Shown in pieces: positions 24,945 through 33,463 of a stretch of 64,000 nucleotides of DNA. The position numbers and the translations under genes are program-made. How positions within the stretch are numbered: the stretch's first letter is position 1; the number at the start of each line of letters is the position of its first letter. The DNA is from Sphingobium naphthae. Its GTDB lineage: Bacteria > Pseudomonadota > Alphaproteobacteria > Sphingomonadales > Sphingomonadaceae. The stretch is from NCBI RefSeq assembly GCF_020782235.1, contig NZ_JAJGNO010000010.1:1-64000 (forward strand). Direction: 5' to 3'. The notes below the pieces were generated by a model. The model made no database searches. It was not told the DNA's origin and worked only from the letters and a program-made list of their open reading frames with translations.

Positions 24945-27900
24945 TCAGCTCGGTTGAACCGCTGCGACCACCTCGACGGGCTTCGGCCTCGGCCTCCAAC
25001 GCGCTGCCAGGGCAGCGATCGCCGGCAGGACCAGAAGGGTCAGCGCGGTCGAGGTGATGAGGCCGCCGATGACGACGGTCGCTAGCGGTCGCTGCACCTC
25101 GGCGCCCGTGCCGGTAGCAAGGGCCATGGGCACGAAGCCGAGGCTGGCGACCAGAGCGGTCATCAACACCGGACGGACCCGTTCCATGGCGCCGATGACT
25201 ATAGCATCGATCGGCGCGACGCCCTCCTCGCCATGCTTTCGAATGGCGCTCATCATCACCAATCCATTGAGCACAGCGACGCCGGAAAGGGCTATGAACC
25301 CAACGGCCGCAGTGATCGAAAAGGGAATGCCACGCACAAGCAGCGCGAAAACCCCGCCAGCGAGCGCCATCGGCACCGCGCTGAAAACGATCGCGGCCGG
25401 AACGAAACCGCCAAGCGCCATATAGAGGAGAGCGTAGATCGCAACGAAGCAGATGGGTATCACGATCAGAAGCCGCAGCCGTGCCGACTGAAGACTTTCG
25501 AAGGTGCCGCCCCAGGCGGTGTACATGCCTGGCGGAAGGTCAATCTGACCGATCTTCTGTTGGGCCTCGGTGACGAAACCGCCCAGGTCGCGGCCCCGGA
25601 CATTGACCTGCACGACCACCATGCGTTTGCCGTCTTCGCGGCTGATCTGGTTGAGACCCTGCGTATAGCTGAACCGCGCAACTTCCCGCAACGGGATGGA
25701 GCGCGCGATCGCGCTGCCCTCGCGGGGCAGCATGACCGGTATGGAGCCAAGGGTTTCCAGATCGTCGCGCTTGGCGTCAGGCAGGCGAACGACGACCGAG
25801 AACCGGCGATCCCCCTCGAACAGCAGACCGGCCTCGCGACCACCAAGCGCGGCCGCAACGGTATTGGCGACTTCTTCAACCGAAAGACCATGACGCGCTG
25901 CGGCTTGCCTGTCGATTTTCACGTCAAAGGTCGGCGCCCCATCGGTCTGTTCGGCGCTGACGTCTCCGGCGCCCGGTATGGTGCGCAGAACGGCCGCGAT
26001 CTTGCGGGCCTGATCACTCATGGTATCGAGATCATCGCCATAGAGCTTGACCGCGACGTCCGCGCGCACGCCCGCGATGAGCTCGTTAAAGCGCATTTGT
26101 ATGGGCTGCTGGATTTCGGTGCGATTACCGATCAGCGGCTTCATGCGCGCCTCGATGCGCCTGAGGATATCTTCTTTGGATTTAACGTCGGCAGGCCACT
26201 GGCTCTGCGGCTTGGGGATGACATAGGTGTCCGAGGCATTGGGCGGCATCGGGTCCGTACCAAGGTCTGCATTGCCGTTCTTCGAGAAGACGAGTTCGAC
26301 CTCGGGCAGGGTTTTGAGCGCGTTCTCAATCTGCAGCTGCATCTGCGTCGATTGATCGATCGATGCCGACGGCACTCGGAAGTTGGTGACGGTGATGTCC
26401 TTTTCGTCGAGCTGCGGCATAAACTCCTCGCCCAGGAGCCCGAAGCAGAAGATCGACGCGGCGAAAATGGCGATCCCGCTCGCCACGAACGGGATCGGCC
26501 TTGCGACCGCGTTGTCGAGCATTGGTGCGTACTTCCGCTTGAACCAGCGGATCGGCTTCACTTCGGTTTCGCTCACCCTGCCCTTTACGACGATCGCGAT
26601 CATGGCCGGTATGAAGGTGATCGAGAGCACGAACGCCGAAGCGAGAGCAAGCATCAGCGTCGTCGCCATCGGCGAAAACGTCTTGCCCTCCACGCCTTCG
26701 AAGGTGAGGAGCGGCACGAAGACTAGGAAGATGATCAGCTGCCCGAACACGGTGGGCCTGACCATCTCCTGCGCGGCCTCGCGCGTTTCCTCCATGCGTT
26801 CTGTAAGGGTCAACAACCGCCCTTGGTGCTCCTGTCGCTCGGCCAGGCGCCGCAATGCGTTTTCGACAATGATGACGGCGCCATCGACGATGAGCCCAAA
26901 ATCGAGGGCGCCAAGGCTCATCAGATTGCCCGAAACGCCGAGCGCATTCATGCCTGAAGCCGTCATCAGCATCGTGATGGGTATGACGGCCGCGGTGATA
27001 AGCGCGGCACGGATGTTCCCCAGAAGGAGGAACAGCACAACGATGACGAGCAACGCGCCCTCGGTAAGGTTCTTCTCCACCGTCCAGATCGTCGCATTAA
27101 CGAGCTTGGAGCGATTATAGACCGGCTCGGCAAAGACGTCGGGCGGAAGAGCTCGGTTGATGTCGGTAAGCTTGTCGGCAACCCGGGTCGCTACCACGCG
27201 ACTGTTTTCGCCGACGAGCATGAGGATCGTCGAGATCACGGCCTCGGAGCCCATGCGACTGCCCGATCCGGTGCGCACCGCGCCCCCGATGACAACTTCG
27301 CCGACGTCGCGCACACGCACTGGCACCCCTGCGCGCGTGGCGACCACGGCTTCCTGGATGTCGTCGATCGATTTCAGGCGGGCATCGGCTCGCACCAGGA
27401 AGCTTTCGCCAGCTCTGCGCACATAGTTGGAGCCTGCGGAAAGGTTGGCGCGCTCGAGCGCGTCAGCGAGCTCCATGATGGAGAGACCATAGCTGGCAAG
27501 CGCATTGAGGTTCGGCTCGACCAGATATTGTTTCACATAGCCGCCGTTGGAATCGACCCCCGCAACGCCTTGCACGGTGCGCATCTGGGGGCGGATGATC
27601 CAGTCCTGTACGGTACGCAGATAGGCGGCCTTGGCGAGTTCGGTCGTGAGGCGCTCGCCCTCGGGGGTCAGATAGCTTCCGTCAGATTGCCAGCCCGGCC
27701 TTCCATCGGCGGTCTTGATGCCTTTGCCGTCGGGGTGACGGAAGGCGACGGAATAGAAGAAGATTTCGCCGAGGCCGGTGCTGAGCGGCGCCAGATTGGG
27801 CTGGATCCCGACCGGCAGGCTGTCTTTGGCCTGGGCAAGCCGTTCCGTCACCTGTTGCCGGGCGAAGTAGATATCGGTGGAATCCGTGAAAACCGCGGTG

Positions 27901-28178
27901 ACCTGGCTGAAGCCGTTGCGCGAGAAAGACCGCGTCATCTGCAGGCCTGGAATGCCCGCAAGCGCTGTCTCGACGGGGAAAGTGACCTGCTTCTCGATGT
28001 CCACGGGTCCGAGCGTCGGCGCAAATGTGCTGATCTGGACCTGTCGATTGGTGACATCAGGAACGGCGTCGATGGGCAGCTTGGTGATCTGCCAGGCGCC
28101 GAAGGCAATGATCAGCAGCGTCAGAAAGGCGATGAGCCATCGCATTTTGACGGAAAGGCTGAGGATCCGCGCGATCAT
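24945..28178 (-). CDS. czcA: Heavy-metal RND efflux permease (CzcA/CnrA/NccA type)
   Basis: A 1077-residue inner-membrane proton antiporter of the HME-RND group. The fourth-helix signature GALDFGLIVDGAVIIVEN with its acidic residues is intact. The two large periplasmic loops, the GEEFMPQLDE motif and the late-helix block (SGVAVLNGLVMMSAI) also match the group. It would pump divalent cations from periplasm or cytosol out through CzcC. With NreB, HupE and RcnR/NreA-type sensors around it, nickel and cobalt are the likely substrates, but I cannot tell CzcA from CnrA/NccA by eye. It overlaps czcB by 4 bases. Confidence 0.93.
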   Translation of the reverse strand: MIARILSLSVKMRWLIAFLTLLIIAFGAWQITKLPIDAVPDVTNRQVQISTFAPTLGPVDIEKQVTFPVETALAGIPGLQMTRSFSRNGFSQVTAVFTDSTDIYFARQQVTERLAQAKDSLPVGIQPNLAPLSTGLGEIFFYSVAFRHPDGKGIKTADGRPGWQSDGSYLTPEGERLTTELAKAAYLRTVQDWIIRPQMRTVQGVAGVDSNGGYVKQYLVEPNLNALASYGLSIMELADALERANLSAGSNYVRRAGESFLVRADARLKSIDDIQEAVVATRAGVPVRVRDVGEVVIGGAVRTGSGSRMGSEAVISTILMLVGENSRVVATRVADKLTDINRALPPDVFAEPVYNRSKLVNATIWTVEKNLTEGALLVIVVLFLLLGNIRAALITAAVIPITMLMTASGMNALGVSGNLMSLGALDFGLIVDGAVIIVENALRRLAERQEHQGRLLTLTERMEETREAAQEMVRPTVFGQLIIFLVFVPLLTFEGVEGKTFSPMATTLMLALASAFVLSITFIPAMIAIVVKGRVSETEVKPIRWFKRKYAPMLDNAVARPIPFVASGIAIFAASIFCFGLLGEEFMPQLDEKDITVTNFRVPSASIDQSTQMQLQIENALKTLPEVELVFSKNGNADLGTDPMPPNASDTYVIPKPQSQWPADVKSKEDILRRIEARMKPLIGNRTEIQQPIQMRFNELIAGVRADVAVKLYGDDLDTMSDQARKIAAVLRTIPGAGDVSAEQTDGAPTFDVKIDRQAAARHGLSVEEVANTVAAALGGREAGLLFEGDRRFSVVVRLPDAKRDDLETLGSIPVMLPREGSAIARSIPLREVARFSYTQGLNQISREDGKRMVVVQVNVRGRDLGGFVTEAQQKIGQIDLPPGMYTAWGGTFESLQSARLRLLIVIPICFVAIYALLYMALGGFVPAAIVFSAVPMALAGGVFALLVRGIPFSITAAVGFIALSGVAVLNGLVMMSAIRKHGEEGVAPIDAIVIGAMERVRPVLMTALVASLGFVPMALATGTGAEVQRPLATVVIGGLITSTALTLLVLPAIAALAARWRPRPKPVEVVAAVQPS

Positions 28179-29326
28179 TCCGCCGTCTCCTTCTCGAGTT
28201 CCGCCTTGAGAAGGAAGGCGTTGGTTGTCGCGATCATCGTTTTGGCCTCAAGGCCGGCGCCGATCGCGACCATCCCGCCACTGCGCCCCGAGACCTGGAC
28301 ATCGCGCGCGACAAAGCCTTTTGAGGTGCGCACGAAGACGACTGTCCGGCCCCCCAGCGTCTGGACCGCTTCCTGCGGGATCGTGACGCCGGCACTGCCA
28401 CCTCGGCCGCTTGCAAAAATGCGGGCCTCAATCATCTGGCCTGGCGCGATCGCTTCACTCGCTCCCGCAGGCGCGATGATGATCGTTGCCTGCCGGGTGG
28501 TGCCGTCCACCGTCCCTGTGCTCGAGCGAACGCGGCCGGCTATGGTCTTCCCCTCGGAGGTGATGAGTTCCACGCGGTCACCAGGCCTGATCCGCTGGGC
28601 GTCGGACGCAGGGACGCTGGCTTCGATTTGCATGCCGCGAGGGTCTGCGGCGCGGAAGAGCTCGGTTTCAGCCTGAACGTAGGATCCAAGGCTGGCGGTC
28701 GCGCTGGTAATGCGCCCGGAGACCGAACTCACGACGGCGACGGAGCGCCCGTCCCCGGAAACGCGTGCCGCGCGCGCCGCCGCGTCGGCCTGTTGCAGCT
28801 CGGCTCGCGCAACCGCGAGCGACGCCTCGGCGGTTTCATAATCGGCCCGGGGGGAGACCCCTTGTGCAAGAAGCGACTTCTCGCGGGCCAGCTGACGCGC
28901 GGCAAGCGTCGTCCGTGCAGCTGCGACACGGCGGTCGGCGGAGATCGATGACGCATCGCGGCTTTCGACCAGCGCTACGGTTTCGCCAGCGCGCACTGCG
29001 TCGCCGATCCTTTTGAAGATACGGGTAATCGTGCCCGCTGCACGAGCGGTCAGGACCGCTTCACTGTCAGGTGTGGATCCGACGGTTGCACTGGCGAGGA
29101 CGATCTCTGAGAGGCTCGTCGCAGAAGCGGGCGCAACAGCGATCTTGGACTCGGCGATGCCATCGGCCGTAATTGCGACCGTGTCGACCGGACCGGCTGC
29201 CACCTGCGCGTTAGTGACAGGTGCCTCGGCGGTCGGCGCTGTCAGGCGCGCAATGCCGAAGCCGGTTCCGGCGGCGAGGACCAGACCGAGTGCGGCCCCA
29301 ATGTAGAGGTTTTTTGAAGAGATCAT
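28175..29326 (-). CDS. czcB: RND periplasmic adaptor (CzcB/CnrB type)
   Basis: A 383-residue membrane-fusion protein. It has an N-terminal anchor helix, a split lipoyl domain (GTITRIFKRIGDAVRAGETVALVES and VSGRITSATASLGSYVQ), an intervening coiled coil (RRVAAARTTLAARQLAREKSLL) and a beta-barrel domain. It bridges CzcA and CzcC across the periplasm. No N-terminal His-rich metal-binding extension is present. Four-base overlaps with both neighbours indicate one tightly coupled operon. Confidence 0.92.
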   Translation of the reverse strand: MISSKNLYIGAALGLVLAAGTGFGIARLTAPTAEAPVTNAQVAAGPVDTVAITADGIAESKIAVAPASATSLSEIVLASATVGSTPDSEAVLTARAAGTITRIFKRIGDAVRAGETVALVESRDASSISADRRVAAARTTLAARQLAREKSLLAQGVSPRADYETAEASLAVARAELQQADAAARAARVSGDGRSVAVVSSVSGRITSATASLGSYVQAETELFRAADPRGMQIEASVPASDAQRIRPGDRVELITSEGKTIAGRVRSSTGTVDGTTRQATIIIAPAGASEAIAPGQMIEARIFASGRGGSAGVTIPQEAVQTLGGRTVVFVRTSKGFVARDVQVSGRSGGMVAIGAGLEAKTMIATTNAFLLKAELEKETAE

Positions 29327-30588
29327 TGGATGATGTCCCCGGTAATGGTTTGGCCCTGAAGGCGAGCGAGATTGGCACGGGCGTCGAACTGCGAGGCGCG
29401 AGCGTCGAGCACGACCCCGCGCGCGACAGCGAGAGCCCGGCGAGAAGCGATCAGTTCGATGAGAGGGGACTTGCCCGCCTCATAAGCGATGCGCGCGAGG
29501 CGGTAGCCTTCCTGCGCGGTAGCAAGGGTTCGGTCGGCGGCGGCCGAGCGCGCATTCGCCGCCTCGTTCATCGCCAGTGCTCCGCGGATCGCGGCATCGA
29601 TCTCGAGCCGTAGCGCCGCTTCCCTTGCCTGAGCGCCTCGCAGCTCAGCCTGCGCGGCATCGATATTACCGCGATTGCGATCGAACAGGGGAAAGGGCAC
29701 GGTTAGTCCAGCGACCAGAGCATTGGCCTTGTCGATTTCCAGTCGCCGCACACCCAGTGATATTGTGACATCCGGCACAGCCTGGCGCCGCGCAAGGGTC
29801 ACACGCTGCGAGGCAGCCTCGGCTTCTGCTTTGGCCGTCAGATAGGGCGGCGCCGAGGAAGCATCGATCGGCCCGGCCTCGACCCGTGACCAAAGTCGGC
29901 TGAGCAAGGGATCAGCAAGGCTGGTATAGGCCTGGCCTTGGCCCGCGAAAGCGGATAATCGGGCATAAGCGCCGGTTTTCTCCGCTTTTGCGGTATCGAC
30001 AAGGGCCCGCAAGGCGTTGGCTTCGGTCTCGGCCTGAAGGCTTCGTAGACGCGCTTCCTTGCCCGCATCGACGAGCGCGACCGCGACCTTGAGGTCCGCC
30101 TCTGCCTCGCTGACGGCAGCTTGCGCAAGCTGTATCCTACGATCCGCGATCTCCGCTGCGGCATAAGCGCGCGCCAGCTCATAGGCATAAGCAAGCCGGC
30201 CCTCGCGGGTGCGCAGCTGTGCCGCTTCGACGCCGGCAAGGCCCGCCGCGATCCGGGCTGAACGCTTGCCGCCCAGTTCGACAGGCTGATTGATCTGGAA
30301 CGTGTTTTCGGATCGTCCGAACCCATCATAGGGGCTTTGTCCGAACACATTCTCGGTCATTACGCTGACGGTGGGGTTGGGCCGAGCGCGCGCCTGGCGC
30401 GCGAGGCCCTCTGCTCGTTCGACCTCTGCGTCCAGTTCGACCTGGCGCGGAGCGTTGCTGGTCTGCCGATAGAGTTCGGCAAAGGGAGGCGCGACCTGCG
30501 CGCGCGCAGCCGGAACGCCAGCCAACAGGCAGGCGGCGGCCATGGCGGCTACGGCACGAGGCGGTAGCCAGCCAGGAAAGGCTGTCAT
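29323..30588 (-). CDS. czcC: TolC-family outer membrane channel (CzcC type)
   Basis: A 421-residue protein with a signal peptide and two outer membrane efflux protein repeats. The helices include QARARPNPTVSVMTENVFGQ in the first and ARRQAVPDVTISLGVRR in the second repeat, typical of CzcC. It forms the exit duct of the CzcCBA pump. The start at 30588 leaves 58 bases to the upstream small gene. Confidence 0.9.
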   Translation of the reverse strand: MTAFPGWLPPRAVAAMAAACLLAGVPAARAQVAPPFAELYRQTSNAPRQVELDAEVERAEGLARQARARPNPTVSVMTENVFGQSPYDGFGRSENTFQINQPVELGGKRSARIAAGLAGVEAAQLRTREGRLAYAYELARAYAAAEIADRRIQLAQAAVSEAEADLKVAVALVDAGKEARLRSLQAETEANALRALVDTAKAEKTGAYARLSAFAGQGQAYTSLADPLLSRLWSRVEAGPIDASSAPPYLTAKAEAEAASQRVTLARRQAVPDVTISLGVRRLEIDKANALVAGLTVPFPLFDRNRGNIDAAQAELRGAQAREAALRLEIDAAIRGALAMNEAANARSAAADRTLATAQEGYRLARIAYEAGKSPLIELIASRRALAVARGVVLDARASQFDARANLARLQGQTITGDIIQ

Positions 30589-30646
30589 TTTGATATCCTC
30601 GAAAGATCATGATCCGATTGGGCTGCGCGCTATCGCGCAGGCGGGA

Positions 30647-31024
30647 TCACGCTTTCGGAGGCCTCAGTAAGGAAGAGGGCGAGATCGAAGCAAAAGCAAT
30701 GTCGGATAGAACCGACCAGCTAGCCGAAGCAGCGAAGAATGCCGCCGGCAGTCCCGCGCCCGTAGGCAGCGCAGCACCTTGATGGACCGCGTGTGCCGCG
30801 ACGTGGACAGGATCGGTACGGTCCTGTCTGTCCTCGGGCGCATGATCGTGGTGATCCTGCTCGGTCAGCATTGTCTGCGCGGCAACCGAACCATGCGGCA
30901 ATGAGATGTGCCAGGTTGTGAGCAGCGTAACGCTGAACATGGCCAGCACGCCCAGAAGCGCGCAAAGGCAATCCTGCCGATGACGCCTGTTCTCAAGCAG
31001 AAAGGATGAGGCCACTCTCCCCAT
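30647..31024 (-). CDS. Small His-rich membrane/periplasmic protein, first gene of the metal operon
   Basis: A 125-residue protein with an N-terminal hydrophobic helix (about 20-40, ALLGVLAMFSVTLLTTWHISLP). A histidine-rich periplasmic part follows (EQDHHDHAPEDRQDRTDPVHVAAHAVHQ) and then a second hydrophobic stretch. It begins 12 bases after a C-tract operator, making it the first gene of the czc operon. Position and composition recall small periplasmic nickel or copper sensors/buffers such as CnrX-type proteins, but it has no recognised family. Confidence 0.7.
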   Translation of the reverse strand: MGRVASSFLLENRRHRQDCLCALLGVLAMFSVTLLTTWHISLPHGSVAAQTMLTEQDHHDHAPEDRQDRTDPVHVAAHAVHQGAALPTGAGLPAAFFAASASWSVLSDIAFASISPSSLLRPPKA

Positions 31025-31035
31025 GAACGCTACTC

Positions 31036-31058
31036 TATATCCCCCCTGGGGGTTATGC
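31036..31058. promoter_or_regulatory. C/G-tract palindromic operator of the czc-hupE operon
   Basis: ATATCCCCCCTGGGGGTTAT (31037-31056) is a near-palindrome of a C-tract and G-tract with AT flanks, the shape of RcnR/NreA/CsoR-family operators. It lies 12 bases upstream of the first start codon of the operon (31024). A similar site precedes nreB and the NreA-like gene, so one repressor probably controls both. Confidence 0.7.
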
Positions 31059-31081
31059 AAGTCGCAGTCAGTAACTCCATA

Positions 31082-32416
31082 TTATTGCGGCCACCTGGGG
31101 TGAAGATCGTCGACGACAAAAACGTGGCCGTCGGACGTCCGATGATCTTCGCGCATATGCGGGTGCTCGGGTGGGAGATCAGGGTGACTATGCGCCAAAA
31201 TGTCGGGATCTTCGGCAGGCCACAGGAAGCGAGCGCCGATGACACCCGCATGCGCCAGAACTGATAACACGACGAAAGCCAGTATCTGATCGCCGCCGGC
31301 TCCGAGTTGCCCGGCGAGTGGGTAGCAGATGAGCCAGCATCCATGGCTGAGGGCAAACTGCGCGGCAAACAGTGCCGGTCGATCTTCCGCCTTGGCCGAG
31401 CGTTTGAGGAGTCGGCCCGAGGGGGTGACGCTCATTGAATAAGCAATGCCCATGGCAAACCATCCGGCGAGCAGGGCATACCAATAGCTGGAGTGCCCGC
31501 CGATCCAATAGGTTACCACGGCCATGATCGCCAAAAGCCAGGCAAGCATGGCGCCGGACATAAGCATGATCACTCGGTCCGAGACCCGGTCGAGGATTCG
31601 CGGCAAGGTGAAGGCCGCCAGAATCGAGCCCGCGCCGAACGCAGCGAGCGTCAGGGCGACCTCCTGTTGTCCTAGACCAAGCTTGTCCCGCACGATAACG
31701 ACGGTGTTGACGATGACCATCGAGCTGGCCGCTGCCGAAGCAAGCGTCAGGGCAAGCAGACCGCGCAGGCGGGGCGTGCGCAGGTAGAACCTGACCCCCC
31801 GGGTCGTCTTGGAATAGACCCCCTGCCCTGCAGTTTGCTGCTTGGGAGCGCGCGGGAGAACCGTCGTCACAACGAGGAGCGCCGAGGCGATGAAGCCGAT
31901 CATCGTCCCGGAGAAGAGCCAATGGAAGTTGATTAAGGTCAGCAGCCCCGCAGCGAGGATCGGGCTGATCAGGCTTTCCATGTCATAGGCCAGTCGCGAT
32001 AGCGACAAGGCCTTCGTATAATCGCGTTCGTCCGGCAGGACATCGGGAATGGTCGCCTGGAAGGTTGGGGTAAATGCAGCCGACGTCGATTGCAGAACGA
32101 AGATGAGGATATAGATCTGCCAGACCTCGGTCACGAACGGCAGGCTCAGGGCAACGCCCGCCCGCAAGAGGTCCATCGCAACGAGGAAGCTTCGCCGGGG
32201 TAGCCGATTGGCATAGGCCCCGACGACCGGGGCAACGCCGATATAGGCGATCATCTTGATCGCGAGGGCCGTTCCAAGCACCGCTCCGGCCTCACCCCCG
32301 GCAATATCATAGGCGAGCAGACCCAGCGCGACGGTCGCAAGGCCCGTACCTAGCAGGGCAATGACCTGAGCCAGGAGGAGATGGCGATAGGTACGGTTCG
32401 CGAGGACCGAGAACAT
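31082..32416 (-). CDS. nreB: MFS nickel exporter NreB
   Basis: A 444-residue 12-helix major facilitator with a histidine-rich C-terminal tail (LAHSHPDLPPEHPHMREDHR plus more His to the end). This is the distinguishing feature of NreB, a nickel (and to a lesser extent cobalt) exporter. Motif-A-like YANRLPRRSFLVAMD sits between helices 2 and 3. It is divergent from the CsoR/NreA-like regulator, with C-tract palindromes in the gap. It ends 22 bases from the czc operator, so the two minus-strand units are separate. Confidence 0.85.
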   Translation of the reverse strand: MFSVLANRTYRHLLLAQVIALLGTGLATVALGLLAYDIAGGEAGAVLGTALAIKMIAYIGVAPVVGAYANRLPRRSFLVAMDLLRAGVALSLPFVTEVWQIYILIFVLQSTSAAFTPTFQATIPDVLPDERDYTKALSLSRLAYDMESLISPILAAGLLTLINFHWLFSGTMIGFIASALLVVTTVLPRAPKQQTAGQGVYSKTTRGVRFYLRTPRLRGLLALTLASAAASSMVIVNTVVIVRDKLGLGQQEVALTLAAFGAGSILAAFTLPRILDRVSDRVIMLMSGAMLAWLLAIMAVVTYWIGGHSSYWYALLAGWFAMGIAYSMSVTPSGRLLKRSAKAEDRPALFAAQFALSHGCWLICYPLAGQLGAGGDQILAFVVLSVLAHAGVIGARFLWPAEDPDILAHSHPDLPPEHPHMREDHRTSDGHVFVVDDLHPRWPQ

Positions 32417-32437
32417 CGAGCTTTCCTTGAAAGAATC

Positions 32438-32489
32438 ATCCCCCCGGGGGGATATAATTGGCGGTTGAGCTATCCTCCTGGGGAGGATA
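32438..32489. promoter_or_regulatory. Two C/G-tract palindromes in the nreB/nreA-like divergent promoter
   Basis: ATCCCCCCGGGGGGAT (32438-32453) is a perfect 16-bp palindrome. TATCCTCC-tgg-GGAGGATA (32471-32489) is a second palindrome of the same class. They lie between the nreB start (32416) and the regulator start (32521). Such sites are where CsoR-family nickel repressors bind, so both the exporter and the regulator are probably controlled here. Confidence 0.75.
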
Positions 32490-32520
32490 TGTAAACCTGG
32501 TCAGCAAGCCAGCAGGTTCC

Positions 32521-32790
32521 ATGTCCGAGCATCGTCACGAAACACATCCTGCGATCGTCAAGCGTCTGAACCGCGCCGGCGGGCATCTGCGCAGCATTGT
32601 CGAGATGATTGAAAACGAGCGCCCATGCGCCGAGATCGCGCAGCAGTTACATGCGGTCGAAAAGGCGATCGCGAGCGCCAAGAAGACGTTGATCAACGAT
32701 CATATCTCTCACTGCCTGACGCATAGCGACGAGCCCGACGGCATTGTCACCGCGGTTGAGGCGTTCCGGAACATTTCAAAATATCTGTAG
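32521..32790 (+). CDS. CsoR/NreA-type metal-sensing repressor
   Basis: An 89-residue CsoR-family protein (KRLNRAGGHLRSIVEMIE...C...LHAVEKAIASAKKTLIND). Candidate ligands fall at His4/His6/His10 in the N-terminus, then Cys36, His61 and Cys65 with His64 and His68 nearby. Cys36-His61-Cys65 is the classical CsoR triad, and the added histidines recall nickel sensors such as InrS and NreA. It probably represses nreB and the czc operon until nickel is bound. The ATG at 32521 fits the family start; the frame is open from 32458 but that part covers the operator. Confidence 0.85.
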   Translation: MSEHRHETHPAIVKRLNRAGGHLRSIVEMIENERPCAEIAQQLHAVEKAIASAKKTLINDHISHCLTHSDEPDGIVTAVEAFRNISKYL

Positions 32791-32802
32791 GGCCGTAAAA
32801 GG

Positions 32803-33006
32803 CTACGCCCTGCTCGATCGCCGCCGTCTGGGCCCGAGATGATCGGCGGAAACGTCGAGGTCTATGGCAAGCTGCTTGAGGATTTTGCTCGCGCCCAGGC
32901 GTTCGAGACCGTCCAGATGGGGATTGCGCGCCAGGAGCGCGAGGCGTGAGCGGACCAGCTGCGCCGCGACACGCAATGTGTGAGGGTCGAGTTCAGGCTC
33001 AGGCAA
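32803..33006 (-). CDS. Small hypothetical protein at the end of the DpdA-like operon
   Basis: A 67-residue Arg/Leu-rich helical protein (VRSRLALLARNPHLDGLERLGASKILKQLA). No domain recognised. It is 33 bases downstream of the DUF7673 gene on the same strand, and converges with the CsoR-like gene with only 12 bases between stops. Confidence 0.55.
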   Translation of the reverse strand: MPEPELDPHTLRVAAQLVRSRLALLARNPHLDGLERLGASKILKQLAIDLDVSADHLGPRRRRSSRA

Positions 33007-33039
33007 GGCTCGGTCTCCCTATATCGGCGTGAACCGTCG

Positions 33040-33369
33040 TTACGCGGCCTCGGCGCTGGTGCGCGAAAGCGTCGCCCAGCGCTCAACAATGACGACCATC
33101 TCAGCGCGGTATCCCAGGCTGTCGATGTAGATGGCGCCATCATGCTGCCCCAGAAAGCCGATGACCGTGGTGATGTCGCCCGCCACATTGCGGTCGAGGC
33201 CAAACAGATCGGCAATTGGGAAATCGCCAAGGTCTGGGCCATTCCACCATGCCATGAGGAAACGCGCGACGCGGGCAGACTGCCCGGTGTCGCTGCGCGC
33301 GAGATCGAGAAGGCGCTTAAGCGCCGCGATCATCGCCGGATGGTCGATCTCGATCCGAGTCACACGCAC
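33040..33369 (-). CDS. DUF7673 family protein
   Basis: A 109-residue protein with the family pattern as I recall it: ALKRLLDLARSDTGQSARVARFLMAWWN, then DLFGLDRNVAGDITTVIGFL and an IDSLGYRAEMVVIVERW end. Its function is unknown; relatives accompany plasmid and ICE genes. It is 94 bases after the DUF6884-like gene on the same strand and probably belongs to the same transcript. Confidence 0.75.
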   Translation of the reverse strand: MRVTRIEIDHPAMIAALKRLLDLARSDTGQSARVARFLMAWWNGPDLGDFPIADLFGLDRNVAGDITTVIGFLGQHDGAIYIDSLGYRAEMVVIVERWATLSRTSAEAA

Positions 33370-33463
33370 CTCCGGTATAGCTTTGCCGTGTCATACTACA
33401 TCGGCCGAAATAGCCCTAGTCCAAGCTGCCTGCCGCCCGAACAACAGGTGAAGAAACTGCCTG

